Source: Eubacterium_U album
GTDB taxonomy: Bacteria > Bacillota > Clostridia > Lachnospirales > Lachnospiraceae
Assembly (NCBI RefSeq): GCF_025336545.1
Contig: NZ_JAODBU010000006.1
Location: forward strand, 62,001 to 126,000
Direction: 5' to 3'
Length of the DNA: 64,000 nt
The notes under the pieces are model-generated. The model did no database searches, was not told the origin of the DNA, and saw nothing but the letters and a program-made list of their open reading frames with translations. The translations under genes and the position numbers were made by a program. Positions 35,384 to 43,877 of this stretch are shown here, piece by piece; position 1 is the first letter of the stretch; each line of letters opens with the position of its first letter.

Positions 35384-35455
35384 AGAAAAAAAGAAAAAAT
35401 TATTTGATTTAATAATGCAAATTTGTAAAAAAAGTGATAGAATCGAGGTATGGAT

Positions 35456-35791
35456 ATGATTATAAAATGTTGTAATCAGATTATATGTACAGAGGCTGAA
35501 TATGCAAATACATTTTTTAAGAGATTTAAGGGGCTTATGGGTCGAAAATCATTGGCTGAAGGTGCAGGACTTTTGATTGAACCATGTAATCAGATACATA
35601 CTTTCGGGATGAAGTTTGCTATAGATACATTGACATTGGATAAAGATAATGTGATTTTGTATATAGACCATGAAATTCAACCGGGAAAAATAAGAAAAAT
35701 GGTTTCGAAGGGCAGAAGGGTGTTAGAATTGCCAAGCGGAACTGCAAATAAATATATGTTACAGGTTGGACAAGTTATTTCAGTGGAGTAG
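35456..35791 (+). CDS. DUF192 family protein
   Basis: 111 residues. The conserved DUF192 stretches are visible: TFFKRFKGLMGRKSL, GLLIEPCNQIHTFGMKFAIDTLTLD and VLELPSGTANKYMLQVGQ. The family is small, all-beta and of unknown molecular function; members are often found near secretion or pilus loci. The ATG at 35456 is chosen because GAGG lies 7 bases upstream; the ATG two codons earlier is one base from it. It lacks a signal peptide, unlike many diderm homologues. Confidence 0.85.
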   Translation: MIIKCCNQIICTEAEYANTFFKRFKGLMGRKSLAEGAGLLIEPCNQIHTFGMKFAIDTLTLDKDNVILYIDHEIQPGKIRKMVSKGRRVLELPSGTANKYMLQVGQVISVE

Positions 35792-35820
35792 GAAACATTG
35801 AAATTGGACTCCAGCATTTA

Positions 35821-35840
35821 TACATTTCAATTGAAATGTA
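35821..35840. promoter_or_regulatory. 20-bp perfect palindrome upstream of the DivIVA-like gene
   Basis: TACATTTCAATTGAAATGTA is a perfect inverted repeat, 14 bases before the SD of the next gene. It may be a regulator-binding site or a hairpin in the message; there is no T-run after it on the plus strand. Confidence 0.55.
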
Positions 35841-35868
35841 AAAAATCTAGGAAAAGGAGTTGAGAAGT

Positions 35869-36732
35869 ATGGCTAAGTTGTCAAGAATAGCTAGACCACA
35901 GACCAGGTTTATGCAGAGCAACGAAATTGGGGAGGTTGCAGCAGAAGAGAATGCTTATGGATTTAATCATGCGGTAAGAGGATATGATCCTGAAGAAGTA
36001 GATGATTATATTAATAACCTTTTCGGCAACTACAAAAACACACAGAATGTTTTAAATAAACAGAAAGAAGAGTTTGAAACAGAACGAGAAATGCTTCAAT
36101 GTGAAATCAATGATTTACATGGGAAAAATGGTGCTCTTCAAGAAGAGAATGATGAACTTAAAGCAACAATAGAGGAACTTAGAGAAGAAATATTAGCATT
36201 AGCAGAAGGAGCAGGAGATTCACAGCAGAGTGTAGCACCTGCCGCTCCAGTAGAAAAACCGGAACCTGAAATTGTATACGTTGAAGTGCCGGTAGAAAAA
36301 CCATCTACAGACGATGGAAGTGCTGAGTATGAAGTTCTTTATGCCGAGAATAATGAATTAATTGGAAAGAACAGGACTTTAAGTATTGAGAATGCTAAAT
36401 TACAAAAGAGTGTCGATGCAAGTGCAATGGAAGCTAAAGCAGCAACTGACAAACTAGGTGAAATTCAAAGCAGATTAGATGAAAGTCAAAATAAATTAGC
36501 AGATAATCAGAATAAACTTGAAGAATGTCAGGCCCAGTTAGAAGATAGTCAGGTTCAGTTATTAGAAACTCAGGAAAAGGTAGAAGAAGGTCAGACAAGA
36601 ATCCAGAGCATGGAAGAAGAGATGACTCAGATGCGTAAGAAGATGGCAGTTGTTGATAGTAAGGAATTAATTGATTCACTTATTTCATCAATGGGAAGTC
36701 TTGAATCTGTACTTAAACAAAGACAGGAATAA
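35869..36732 (+). CDS. DivIVA-like coiled-coil protein
   Basis: 287 residues. The N-terminal region (about 25-65) has FNHAVRGYDPEEVDDYINNL, the crossed-loop start of DivIVA domains that bind curved membrane. Two long coiled coils follow, separated by a Pro/Val/Glu linker (about 120-150). The second contains a heptad-like run (SQNKLADNQNKLEECQAQL and similar). AGGAG lies 9 bases before the ATG at 35869; a TTG three codons earlier overlaps the SD. Its place after the Tad genes suggests a pole- or septum-marking scaffold, perhaps for TadZ; this is inference. Confidence 0.82.
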   Translation: MAKLSRIARPQTRFMQSNEIGEVAAEENAYGFNHAVRGYDPEEVDDYINNLFGNYKNTQNVLNKQKEEFETEREMLQCEINDLHGKNGALQEENDELKATIEELREEILALAEGAGDSQQSVAPAAPVEKPEPEIVYVEVPVEKPSTDDGSAEYEVLYAENNELIGKNRTLSIENAKLQKSVDASAMEAKAATDKLGEIQSRLDESQNKLADNQNKLEECQAQLEDSQVQLLETQEKVEEGQTRIQSMEEEMTQMRKKMAVVDSKELIDSLISSMGSLESVLKQRQE

Positions 36733-36743
36733 TTATTATATAA

Positions 36744-36795
36744 TAAAAATAGCTGTTATGTTGATACTATTGCATTGACGTGACAGCTATTTTTA
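36744..36795 (+). terminator. Terminator at the end of the Tad/DivIVA region
   Basis: Arms AAAATAGCTGT and ACAGCTATTTTT around a long loop with some inner pairing, ending in a T-run. Confidence 0.8.
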
Positions 36796-36846
36796 TGTTT
36801 AAAATAATTATTTGAATTTACACTAATATAAGATAAGGGGATTTTT

Positions 36847-38367
36847 ATGTTAAAATTAAAAGAAAAAATAAAAAATACAAATACAAGATATTTTTATTTT
36901 TATATATTATTTGCGTTATGTGTTGGAATACTGTCAATAATGATGTCTTATGGTATTTCAGGAAATGATTTTTGGTGGCACATTAAGTCTGGAGAATGGA
37001 TTGTAGAAAATAAGGCGTTTCCTCGCGAGGGAATATTTTCATGGATGGCAATGGATAAGCATCTTAAATGGTATGCTCATGAATGGTTAGCACAGGTTAT
37101 ATATTATGGAATATATTCATTAGGAGGACAATTGGCAATATATTTTTTCTGCTTTTTTGCAGGAGTATTAATGTTATATATGATTTATAAAGTGGCTAAA
37201 GAATATGTACTTAATAATATTATGTATACAGTTTTGATATTTATATTTACTATGATGATTATTAAAAATTATTTCTATGGAAGACCACAGTTATTTAGTT
37301 ATTTTTTAATTTTTATGGAATTAAAATTTTTATATGATTATATAAATGAAAAAAGTAATAAAGAGATATTTTTTGTTCCTTTATTGGGAATTTTGTGGGT
37401 GAATATACATGGGGGGTCATCTAATTTATCATATTTATTATGTTTGTTCTTCTTAATTGCTGGTGTAATTAATTTTGAATTTGGAAAAATAAGCTTTGTT
37501 AGATTAGAAAAAAATAAAATATTAACGTTATTAGGGGTTATGGTGGCTACAATAGTGGCAGTATTCATAAACCCATATGGTTTAGATATGGTTCTGTATC
37601 CTTATACAAATATGGCAGACAATTTGATGCTTGATTTAATTGCTGAGTGGGGAGCACCTGACGCAAAAAATGTTGCTATACTATTATTTTTCTTTGTTCC
37701 ATTTGCATTGGGGTTGATCAGCATTATAACAACAGAAAAGAAAATAAGAGGAATTGATTTACTTATATTTGCATTTTTTTCATATATGTTTTTTAGAAGT
37801 ACACGATTTATAGTAATGTTAGTAATAAGCTATCCATTTTATATTTTTAATTATATACCAAAATTTGGAACATTAAATGAAGTGAAATCCAAAGCCGATA
37901 AAGTTGTTGCAACAATTCTTATTGCAGCAGGAATAGGAATGACAGCGTTTGGTGCTGTTAATAGTGTAAGTACATATGATAAAGGCAAACTTATAGAACA
38001 TGAATTGGACTACAAATTTGTAAAAATCATGAAAGTAGAGAAACCGAAGAGACCATATACAGAATATAATTATGGAGGAGATTTGATATATTATGGGATA
38101 GAGGTTTTGGTGGATGGACGAGCTGATGTTTATACAGGAACGCCACTTGAGGACTGGAATAATCTTACAAAACTTACAGTATATTCTGAACCTAATAAAA
38201 AATATAATAAGCATACGTTTGTTGAGGATATTATAAAAAAATATAATTTTGATGCATTTTTAGTCGATGTAAACAGACCATTATATCAGTATTTAATTAC
38301 AAATGCAGATAAATATGAACTGGTAAAGGAAAACAAAGAAACAGCCTATTTTAGAGTAATTAATTAA
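36847..38367 (+). CDS. Polytopic GT-C-like membrane protein
   Basis: 506 residues with about ten membrane segments and a soluble C-terminal part (about 385-506). After the first helix the loop reads GNDFWWHIKSGEWIVEN, resembling the acidic first-loop motif of GT-C glycosyltransferases that use polyprenyl-phosphate sugars. The C-terminal part has YNYGGDLIYYGIEVLVDGRADVY, a stretch common in this hypothetical family. No known gene name applies. It is followed after 13 bases by a second such protein. Its own terminator-separated position suggests a separate transcript from the pilus genes. A role in glycosylating surface or pilus proteins is speculative. Confidence 0.7.
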   Translation: MLKLKEKIKNTNTRYFYFYILFALCVGILSIMMSYGISGNDFWWHIKSGEWIVENKAFPREGIFSWMAMDKHLKWYAHEWLAQVIYYGIYSLGGQLAIYFFCFFAGVLMLYMIYKVAKEYVLNNIMYTVLIFIFTMMIIKNYFYGRPQLFSYFLIFMELKFLYDYINEKSNKEIFFVPLLGILWVNIHGGSSNLSYLLCLFFLIAGVINFEFGKISFVRLEKNKILTLLGVMVATIVAVFINPYGLDMVLYPYTNMADNLMLDLIAEWGAPDAKNVAILLFFFVPFALGLISIITTEKKIRGIDLLIFAFFSYMFFRSTRFIVMLVISYPFYIFNYIPKFGTLNEVKSKADKVVATILIAAGIGMTAFGAVNSVSTYDKGKLIEHELDYKFVKIMKVEKPKRPYTEYNYGGDLIYYGIEVLVDGRADVYTGTPLEDWNNLTKLTVYSEPNKKYNKHTFVEDIIKKYNFDAFLVDVNRPLYQYLITNADKYELVKENKETAYFRVIN

Positions 38368-38380
38368 AAGGGGAATGTGT

Positions 38381-39811
38381 ATGAGGAAAAATATAAAGAC
38401 AAAGAACGATATTATAGTTTTGGTGCTAATATATATTTTGGTAATAATATTAGCGATTTTTACTACACCTATTGGAAATATGGAGGAAATTTGGAAGTAT
38501 AATATTTGTCAGGCTATTGTAAATGGAAAACAATTATATAAGGATATAAATTTAGTTAACACGCCTTTAGTCTATTTAATTGGAGCCTTATTCGTTAAAA
38601 TAAAACCCTGTCTGATTTCCTTTAGAATTATAACAGTAATAATGTGGGCAGCAATGCTACTAATGTTCCATATAATTGCAGCAAAACTAAATCAAAGTAA
38701 TTTAAAAATATTTGCTATTAATTTGTTTTTTATTTTCTTTTGCAGCATACAAAATGGCATATATTTATGCTATAATCAGGCGGTTTTACTTGCAACATTA
38801 GGAATAATATATATTATTCTTAGAGATGAAATAAGTAATTTGAATTTATTTGAAATAGGTCTGTTAAATGCATTGGCAATTTTGTGTAAATATTCAACAG
38901 GAATAGTTGTGTGTTTAGGCACAATAATCGTAATATTTATAAAAATAAGGAACAAAGGAACAAGCATTAAACATACATTAATACATATAGCAACATATTT
39001 AGCAGGTCTTATGCTTCCTAATGCATTATTTTTAGGATATTTAATGGCAAGTGGTAGCTTTGCAGATTTTTTTGATATGACATTTGCAGGGACTACTGAG
39101 TTTAAGAATAATGCATTGTCAATGCGGGAAATAATGGACAATGCGTACATAATTGTGTTTTTGGCAATTTTATTAGTTATACCGGTAGCAATTTTATTTG
39201 ATACTATAAAACATAAAAATTATAATAAAGATAAAATTTGTGTTGCTATCTTGGCAATTTCAAATTTTGCAGCAGCTTATCCAATATTTGATCCGGTCCA
39301 TTTTTATCAGGGATTTTATATACTAGCGTTACTTTTACCGATAAGTAAAGGTAATAGAAAAATTAAGCCGGAGATAGTTACAGTTTGTGTATGCTCGATT
39401 GTACTTATATATATGTCATGTTCAGCTATGTCAAGTGCAAAATTGAGAAAAGTAAATGGATATGGTTATGTTTTTACAACGGATTATACATATAACAAGT
39501 TTCATAAAATAGATAAGTTTGTGTCAGATAATAATGGAAATGTAAAGATTATCGACCCATATGCAGCGTTTTATGATGTTGAGTTAGGAAGATATATAAA
39601 ATATGAGGGATGCTTTTTAAATGGAAATTTAGGCGAAAAAACACCTATTGAGGCATTTGAATCAATTGTAGGCGAAGAAGATGTTGTGTTAATGTATGAT
39701 AAAAAAGATATAACAAACAGGCAGTTTCCAATTGAAATTTGTGATTATATAGAAAGTCATTATAAAAGAGATGGTAAAATTGAAGGCTTTAATGTTTATA
39801 AAAAGCGTTAA
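38381..39811 (+). CDS. Polytopic GT39-like membrane glycosyltransferase family protein
   Basis: 476 residues with about ten membrane segments. The first large loop (IGNMEEIWKYNICQAIVNGKQ followed by LYKDINLVNTPLVYLIGALF) has the acidic residue, conserved Gly and YxDxxxxxxPL pattern of GT39/ArnT-like enzymes. The short C-terminal domain contains IIDPYAAFYDVELGRY. The ATG at 38381 has AGGGG 7 bases upstream, whereas the ATG two codons before it is one base from the SD. Likely co-transcribed with 36847. Substrate unknown. Confidence 0.72.
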   Translation: MRKNIKTKNDIIVLVLIYILVIILAIFTTPIGNMEEIWKYNICQAIVNGKQLYKDINLVNTPLVYLIGALFVKIKPCLISFRIITVIMWAAMLLMFHIIAAKLNQSNLKIFAINLFFIFFCSIQNGIYLCYNQAVLLATLGIIYIILRDEISNLNLFEIGLLNALAILCKYSTGIVVCLGTIIVIFIKIRNKGTSIKHTLIHIATYLAGLMLPNALFLGYLMASGSFADFFDMTFAGTTEFKNNALSMREIMDNAYIIVFLAILLVIPVAILFDTIKHKNYNKDKICVAILAISNFAAAYPIFDPVHFYQGFYILALLLPISKGNRKIKPEIVTVCVCSIVLIYMSCSAMSSAKLRKVNGYGYVFTTDYTYNKFHKIDKFVSDNNGNVKIIDPYAAFYDVELGRYIKYEGCFLNGNLGEKTPIEAFESIVGEEDVVLMYDKKDITNRQFPIEICDYIESHYKRDGKIEGFNVYKKR

Positions 39812-39916
39812 ATAGAAGTTTATAAATAAATTAAAAATACAAAAATATAATTAATTAGATTATAAAAATTAGAATTGTATTGAAAGTAAATTTATAGGTA
39901 AGACGAAATAGCATAC

Positions 39917-39963
39917 AAAAATATAAACAGGGTTGTCATTATGACAACCCTGTTTATATTTTT
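39917..39963. terminator. Bidirectional terminator between GT39-like gene and ferredoxin
   Basis: Perfect arms AAAATATAAACAGGGTTGTC and GACAACCCTGTTTATATTTT, extended through ATtAT at the tip, with T-runs on both strands. Confidence 0.92.
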
Positions 39964-40003
39964 CTAATATTTAGATTCTAAATATTAATCGTCCGATTTT
40001 AAA

Positions 40004-40174
40004 TTAGTCTAAAACGATTGAGTCTGTTGGGCAAGCTGCTGTGCAAGCACCACATTCGATGCACTGATCAGCGTTGATTACGCAAGCACTACCGTCGTTT
40101 GAGATTGCTCCAACTGGACAAGCTCCTTCACAAGCACCACATCCGATGCAACCATCTGTAATTTTGTAAGCCAT
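40004..40174 (-). CDS. 2[4Fe-4S] ferredoxin
   Basis: 56-residue low-potential electron carrier of the clostridial type. Two CxxCxxCxxxCP motifs are present: C9, C12, C15, C19 and C38, C41, C44, C48, each followed by Pro, within the usual internal pseudo-twofold repeat. AGGAGG lies 8 bases before the ATG and a good promoter lies at 40207-40235. It is monocistronic and bounded by a strong terminator, fitting a highly expressed carrier for pyruvate:ferredoxin oxidoreductase, Rnf or hydrogenase. Codon use is unusually GC-richer than its neighbours, consistent with high expression. Confidence 0.96.
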   Translation of the reverse strand: MAYKITDGCIGCGACEGACPVGAISNDGSACVINADQCIECGACTAACPTDSIVLD

Positions 40175-40206
40175 TATGTATGCCTCCTTTATAGTTTTAT
40201 ACAGTA

Positions 40207-40235
40207 ATAATAATACAAATAATTACATATTGCAA
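40207..40235 (-). promoter_or_regulatory. Ferredoxin promoter
   Basis: On the minus strand TTGCAA (40235-40230), a 17-base spacer and TATTAT (40212-40207). Confidence 0.72.
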
Positions 40236-40414
40236 CATCTAAGTGATGAGAAAAATAAACATTTTAGGTAAAAAATGGACCTATAAAATATATGAAAAAA
40301 TGTGCATATATTAAAAATAATATTCATATCCGGATAGAAGTAAAAGAATACTCATTTATTGTTATAAATCTGGGAATTACTGCTTGTATTTAATTTATTT
40401 GCAATTATAAAAAC

Positions 40415-41134
40415 CTACCTTATAACCGTTAGTACGCGTCCGAATACATACCATTCAGATGGGTCAGTAGCAACAATATCTTTTCCAAAACCATTTACAG
40501 GTTTAAGCACGGAAGGAGTGCCATACTCATATTTTCTGATATAAACATGACGTCCTTTAAGAAAAATACCGGTTTCTCCGTAGGCAGGAGAACGGTCATT
40601 TGCAATAATCAAAACATCGTCTTTAAGGTATGCCGGATGAAGTGATTTATTAGTGACTTTTATTCCGCACATCATAGATGAACCGAATTCCTCCTCATAA
40701 GATGAAACATCTATGTAATCGGCATAAAAACTGTCAAATAACATTTCGTCTCCCATGCAACCGGTTGGAACAATGACAGGAATATAGGTTTTGCCCTGAA
40801 GTTGATTTAAGTTGTACAATTTTGTTTCAAAATTTGCTATTTCAGAAATTAGATTACATGCTCTTTCAGGGAGCTTTGTGTAATCTATATTTAGATGTCT
40901 GTCAAGTCCTAATAGATAATCTATTGAGACACCTAATGCTTGAGATAATTTTATTAAGTTATATGTTGTAGGACATCCGGTATGACCGCTCATCAGTTTT
41001 TTTAGAGTGTCATATGAAATGTTGGAAACATCAGATAATTTCTTTAAAGTCCAATTTCTTTCATTGAGAATCTGATTAATTGTCTCTACAACAGTGTTAG
41101 TATATTGTAATAAGTCAAATTGTTTAAGATTCAT
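40415..41134 (-). CDS. XRE-family regulator with S24/LexA-like C-terminal domain
   Basis: 239 residues. Residues ~18-80 are a lambda-repressor-type HTH (TLKKLSDVSNISYDTLKKLMSG, then NLIKLSQALGVSIDYLLGL). The C-terminal half (about 150-239) resembles the S24 signal domain: TNKSLHPAYLKDDVLIIAND places a Ser at the catalytic position and GRHVYIRKYEYG a Lys at the general-base position. It may be a CI- or LexA-like repressor that inactivates itself, or a non-cleaving relative such as ImmR-type regulators. No phage genes surround it. It diverges from the Spo0A-like gene. Confidence 0.85.
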   Translation of the reverse strand: MNLKQFDLLQYTNTVVETINQILNERNWTLKKLSDVSNISYDTLKKLMSGHTGCPTTYNLIKLSQALGVSIDYLLGLDRHLNIDYTKLPERACNLISEIANFETKLYNLNQLQGKTYIPVIVPTGCMGDEMLFDSFYADYIDVSSYEEEFGSSMMCGIKVTNKSLHPAYLKDDVLIIANDRSPAYGETGIFLKGRHVYIRKYEYGTPSVLKPVNGFGKDIVATDPSEWYVFGRVLTVIR

Positions 41135-41357
41135 TTTGGTTCCTTCGATGGCACTTTTTAAAATTTTAGAAAATTAAAATAGTGCAATTTAAGTTCTTTT
41201 AAATAACTTTGGTTACAGTTATATTTTATTATAAGAATTAAATAAATTCAAGTTAGCTGTAGGTGACAAGCTTGGGGTGTGGCTTATCATATAGCAGAAT
41301 AAGGCGAAAATACAACTTATTCATTAATAAAATATTATGAGAGCAAGGGGTGTTTTA

Positions 41358-42104
41358 ATGAGTAAAACCAAGATTGTAGTAATTGACAATGACAAGAAGG
41401 CAGTATGGGAGCTTAGTAAAAGCTTAGAGTGTGAAGAAAACATTGAGGTAGTATCAGTTGAAGAAAATGGAATAGACGGATTGGAAGCAATTAATAAATA
41501 TAATCCGGATATAGTCATAATGGAACTACTGCTAACAGGAATAGATGGATTTAGTATTATTGATTATATAAAAGAATGCAAATATGATATAAAAATAATT
41601 CTTACATCTGTAATTAATCAACAAAATATAGTTAGGGAGGCCTTTGATAAGGGAATAGATTATTTTGTTGTTAAGCCATATGATGTAAACACAATAGTGA
41701 ACAGAGTTAAGCGTATAATCGGAGAAAATAAAAATAGTGAAACATTTAGTGCAATTTATAGTGTAGATTCTATAATTGCAAATTCACTGATTCAGTTAGG
41801 TATTCCAGCAAGTTTAAAAGGATACAGATATGTAGCGACAGGAATAAAAAGAGCAACAGAAGATCAGGGAGTGCTAGAGGGAGTTACAAAAATATTATAT
41901 CCTGACATTGCAAAGGAATATGATTCAACACCGCAAAGAGTTGAAAAGGCAATTAGACATGCAATTGAAGTTGCTTGGAATAAAAATAGTGACAGTGATT
42001 TAAAAAACAAATTTTGCGTTAATTTAGATAAAGGAAGAAAAAGACCAACAAATTCAGAATTTATTGCAACAATGTCACAATACATAATTAATTCATATAG
42101 GTAG
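41358..42104 (+). CDS. Spo0A-like response regulator with Glu at the phospho-acceptor site
   Basis: 248 residues with both Spo0A domains. The C-terminal effector domain is unmistakable: LIQLGIPASLKGYRY, ITKILYPDIAKEYDS-like core, VEKAIRHAIEVAW recognition helix and RPTNSEFIA. In the N-terminal receiver (about 4-125) the usual phospho-Asp is Glu56 (PDIVIMELLLTGIDG), the Pro of the following motif is lost, and the acidic pocket reads DN instead of DD. Thr (ILTS) and Lys (VVKPYD) are kept. It may therefore act without phosphorylation. AGGGG precedes the ATG at 41358; an ATG seven codons earlier lacks an SD. Confidence 0.9.
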   Translation: MSKTKIVVIDNDKKAVWELSKSLECEENIEVVSVEENGIDGLEAINKYNPDIVIMELLLTGIDGFSIIDYIKECKYDIKIILTSVINQQNIVREAFDKGIDYFVVKPYDVNTIVNRVKRIIGENKNSETFSAIYSVDSIIANSLIQLGIPASLKGYRYVATGIKRATEDQGVLEGVTKILYPDIAKEYDSTPQRVEKAIRHAIEVAWNKNSDSDLKNKFCVNLDKGRKRPTNSEFIATMSQYIINSYR

Positions 42105-42156
42105 TTAGGCAAAACTCTATATGGGGAATGCTTTAAGCTATATTGGGGTAAAAGAC

Positions 42157-42278
42157 AAAAAAGAACTGCTATTATTAAAAAGAAATGCGATGTATGTGTA
42201 GCATATTTGATAAATTATTTTGTAAATTTACACCGAAGTAATTTATCAATTCTTTAAAATAATAGTGGTTCTTTTTTT
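42157..42278. terminator. 122-base branched palindromic element between convergent genes
   Basis: The outer arms (42157-42184 and 42250-42278) pair over about 28 bases with a few wobbles or mismatches, ending in T7. Inside are a small ATGC/GCAT arm and a perfect 11-bp stem TTGATAAATTA/TAATTTATCAA (42207-42217 and 42239-42249). It can end transcription from both genes but is much larger than a usual terminator. Confidence 0.72.
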
Positions 42279-42319
42279 ATATAATTATTAGGTAATTATG
42301 TCTGTTTTTATAATTAAAA

Positions 42320-43750
42320 TTATTTTTTTGCGAGTGATAATGAGAAAATAAATTCTGTTCCCACTCCTTCGGTGCTTATAACATCAATAGTTTCATTGTG
42401 CGCTGAAATAATTTCTTTTACAATGGAAAGCCCAATCCCGGAACCGGTTTTATCCATACCTCTTGAAGAGTCTGTCTTATAAAAACGCTGCCAGATTTTA
42501 TTAATATTATCATGGGAAATACCAATTCCATTGTCTTTGATAACGCAGAATAATTTACCGCGATTGTTGTATAGTCTGATAATAATTTCAGAATCATTAA
42601 AACTAAATTTAATGGCGTTATCAATGAGATTATATATAACCTGTTCAATCTTACCTTTATCGGCAGTGACAATAGTTTTCTTTGCTTCATTAACAATAGT
42701 TAATTTTATATTTTTCTTTGAACTTACAGCTTCGAGAGTTTCAATAGAACTATGTATAAGCTCAAGTATATCAAAATCTTCTAAAATAAGTTCAGGACCT
42801 TTGTTGCTCCAAACATTTAAATCTCTTAGACCATTGGTTAAATGTTCCAGTCGGTTTGCTTCAGACAAAACAATCCCAAGATATTTATTTTGCATTTCAG
42901 GAGGAATGGTTCCATCCATAATGGCTTCAATGTAACCTTTTATTGAAGTAAGAGGAGAACGAAAGTCATGCGAAATATTTGATATAAATTTTTGCTGATA
43001 TTCGTTGCTGTCTCTTAATTGGCTTGCCATATAATTTAATGAGTTGGCAACATCACCAATTTCATCATCTGAATATATTTTTATAGGATCAAAATCAAAA
43101 TTACCTTGAGCATATTGCATTGCTGCAGTTCTTATATCCTTTAAAGGTGCATATATAAACCAAACAAAATTGAAGAAAATAATTAACGACAATAATAAAA
43201 TTATAAAATATGTTAAATAAAAAATCTTTGTTATGGTGTAACTTGAAGATTTTATTGATGCTGTGGAAACATGTACAAGCATATAACCGTAAGGGCTTGA
43301 TGAACCAGATTTAATCGGGTGGACAACATGAAGCATGTCGGTTTTAAAAATGTTGTACATATTACTAATCTGATAATGCCCTCCATTCTGATAATCTGCA
43401 GGATTAAAATTTGAAATAATAATTGACTTTGAAGAATCAGAGGTTAAATCAGAACCATCACTTGAATACTTTAAGTTAAAATCAGAACCTAAAATCCAAA
43501 CCTCAGAATTTAAAATCTTATTAAAATCTTCCACATATGGTTCAAAATCAGTAATATCTGAAAGTGAATAGTTGCAGTCGTCAGCAATATTTTTGGAAGC
43601 AACAGTAGCGTAGCTGTATAATTGCGACGCTGTTGTTTCAACCAAATGATTATAGGTTATATTTGTTGACCAATAGGTAATAATCAACATACCTAAAATT
43701 GCAAATGAAATATAACCAATAAAAAATTTTTCAAGAATAGAATCCTTCAT
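42320..43750 (-). CDS. Membrane sensor histidine kinase (OmpR-class partner)
   Basis: 476 residues: membrane helix 1 (about 9-30), an extracellular sensor of ~135 residues, helix 2 (about 170-193), HAMP, HisKA with FISNISHDFRSPLTSIKGY (phospho-His near residue 260), and HATPase_c with NLIDNAIKFS, VIKDNGIGIS and TGSGIGLSIVKEI. The ATG at 43750 follows GGAG by 6 bases; in-frame codons upstream lie in the non-coding spacer. It is transcribed after the response regulator at 43878, with a 127-base spacer holding a hairpin. The layout resembles ResE/WalK/PhoR types, but the stimulus is not evident. Confidence 0.93.
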   Translation of the reverse strand: MKDSILEKFFIGYISFAILGMLIITYWSTNITYNHLVETTASQLYSYATVASKNIADDCNYSLSDITDFEPYVEDFNKILNSEVWILGSDFNLKYSSDGSDLTSDSSKSIIISNFNPADYQNGGHYQISNMYNIFKTDMLHVVHPIKSGSSSPYGYMLVHVSTASIKSSSYTITKIFYLTYFIILLLSLIIFFNFVWFIYAPLKDIRTAAMQYAQGNFDFDPIKIYSDDEIGDVANSLNYMASQLRDSNEYQQKFISNISHDFRSPLTSIKGYIEAIMDGTIPPEMQNKYLGIVLSEANRLEHLTNGLRDLNVWSNKGPELILEDFDILELIHSSIETLEAVSSKKNIKLTIVNEAKKTIVTADKGKIEQVIYNLIDNAIKFSFNDSEIIIRLYNNRGKLFCVIKDNGIGISHDNINKIWQRFYKTDSSRGMDKTGSGIGLSIVKEIISAHNETIDVISTEGVGTEFIFSLSLAKK

Positions 43751-43819
43751 AGTAATCTCCAATTTGTAAATAGCAACATAATCTTTATTTGTTATAATGG
43801 CGGGGCACAAGGTACTTTA

Positions 43820-43845
43820 CCCACTCATGAGCAAGCTCATGTGGG
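43820..43845. other. Hairpin in the spacer between response regulator and kinase
   Basis: CCCA-CT-CATGAGC pairs with GCTCATG-TGGG around an AA tip. On the transcribed minus strand it is preceded by GGGTCAAAAGGTC. It has no T-run, so it may be an intergenic repeat, a processing site or an attenuator that lowers kinase expression relative to the regulator. Confidence 0.65.
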
Positions 43846-43877
43846 CTTAGACCTTTTGACCCTAGCATCTTGATAAA

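Noticed and set aside
35384..35455. Separate promoter for the DUF192 gene
   Set aside because: TAGAAT at 35438 has no -35 match at a workable distance, so continued transcription from tadC is simpler.
40415..42104. Prophage or integrative element around the XRE/S24 repressor
   Set aside because: No integrase, excisionase, structural phage genes or attachment repeats are seen nearby; flanking genes are core-type.
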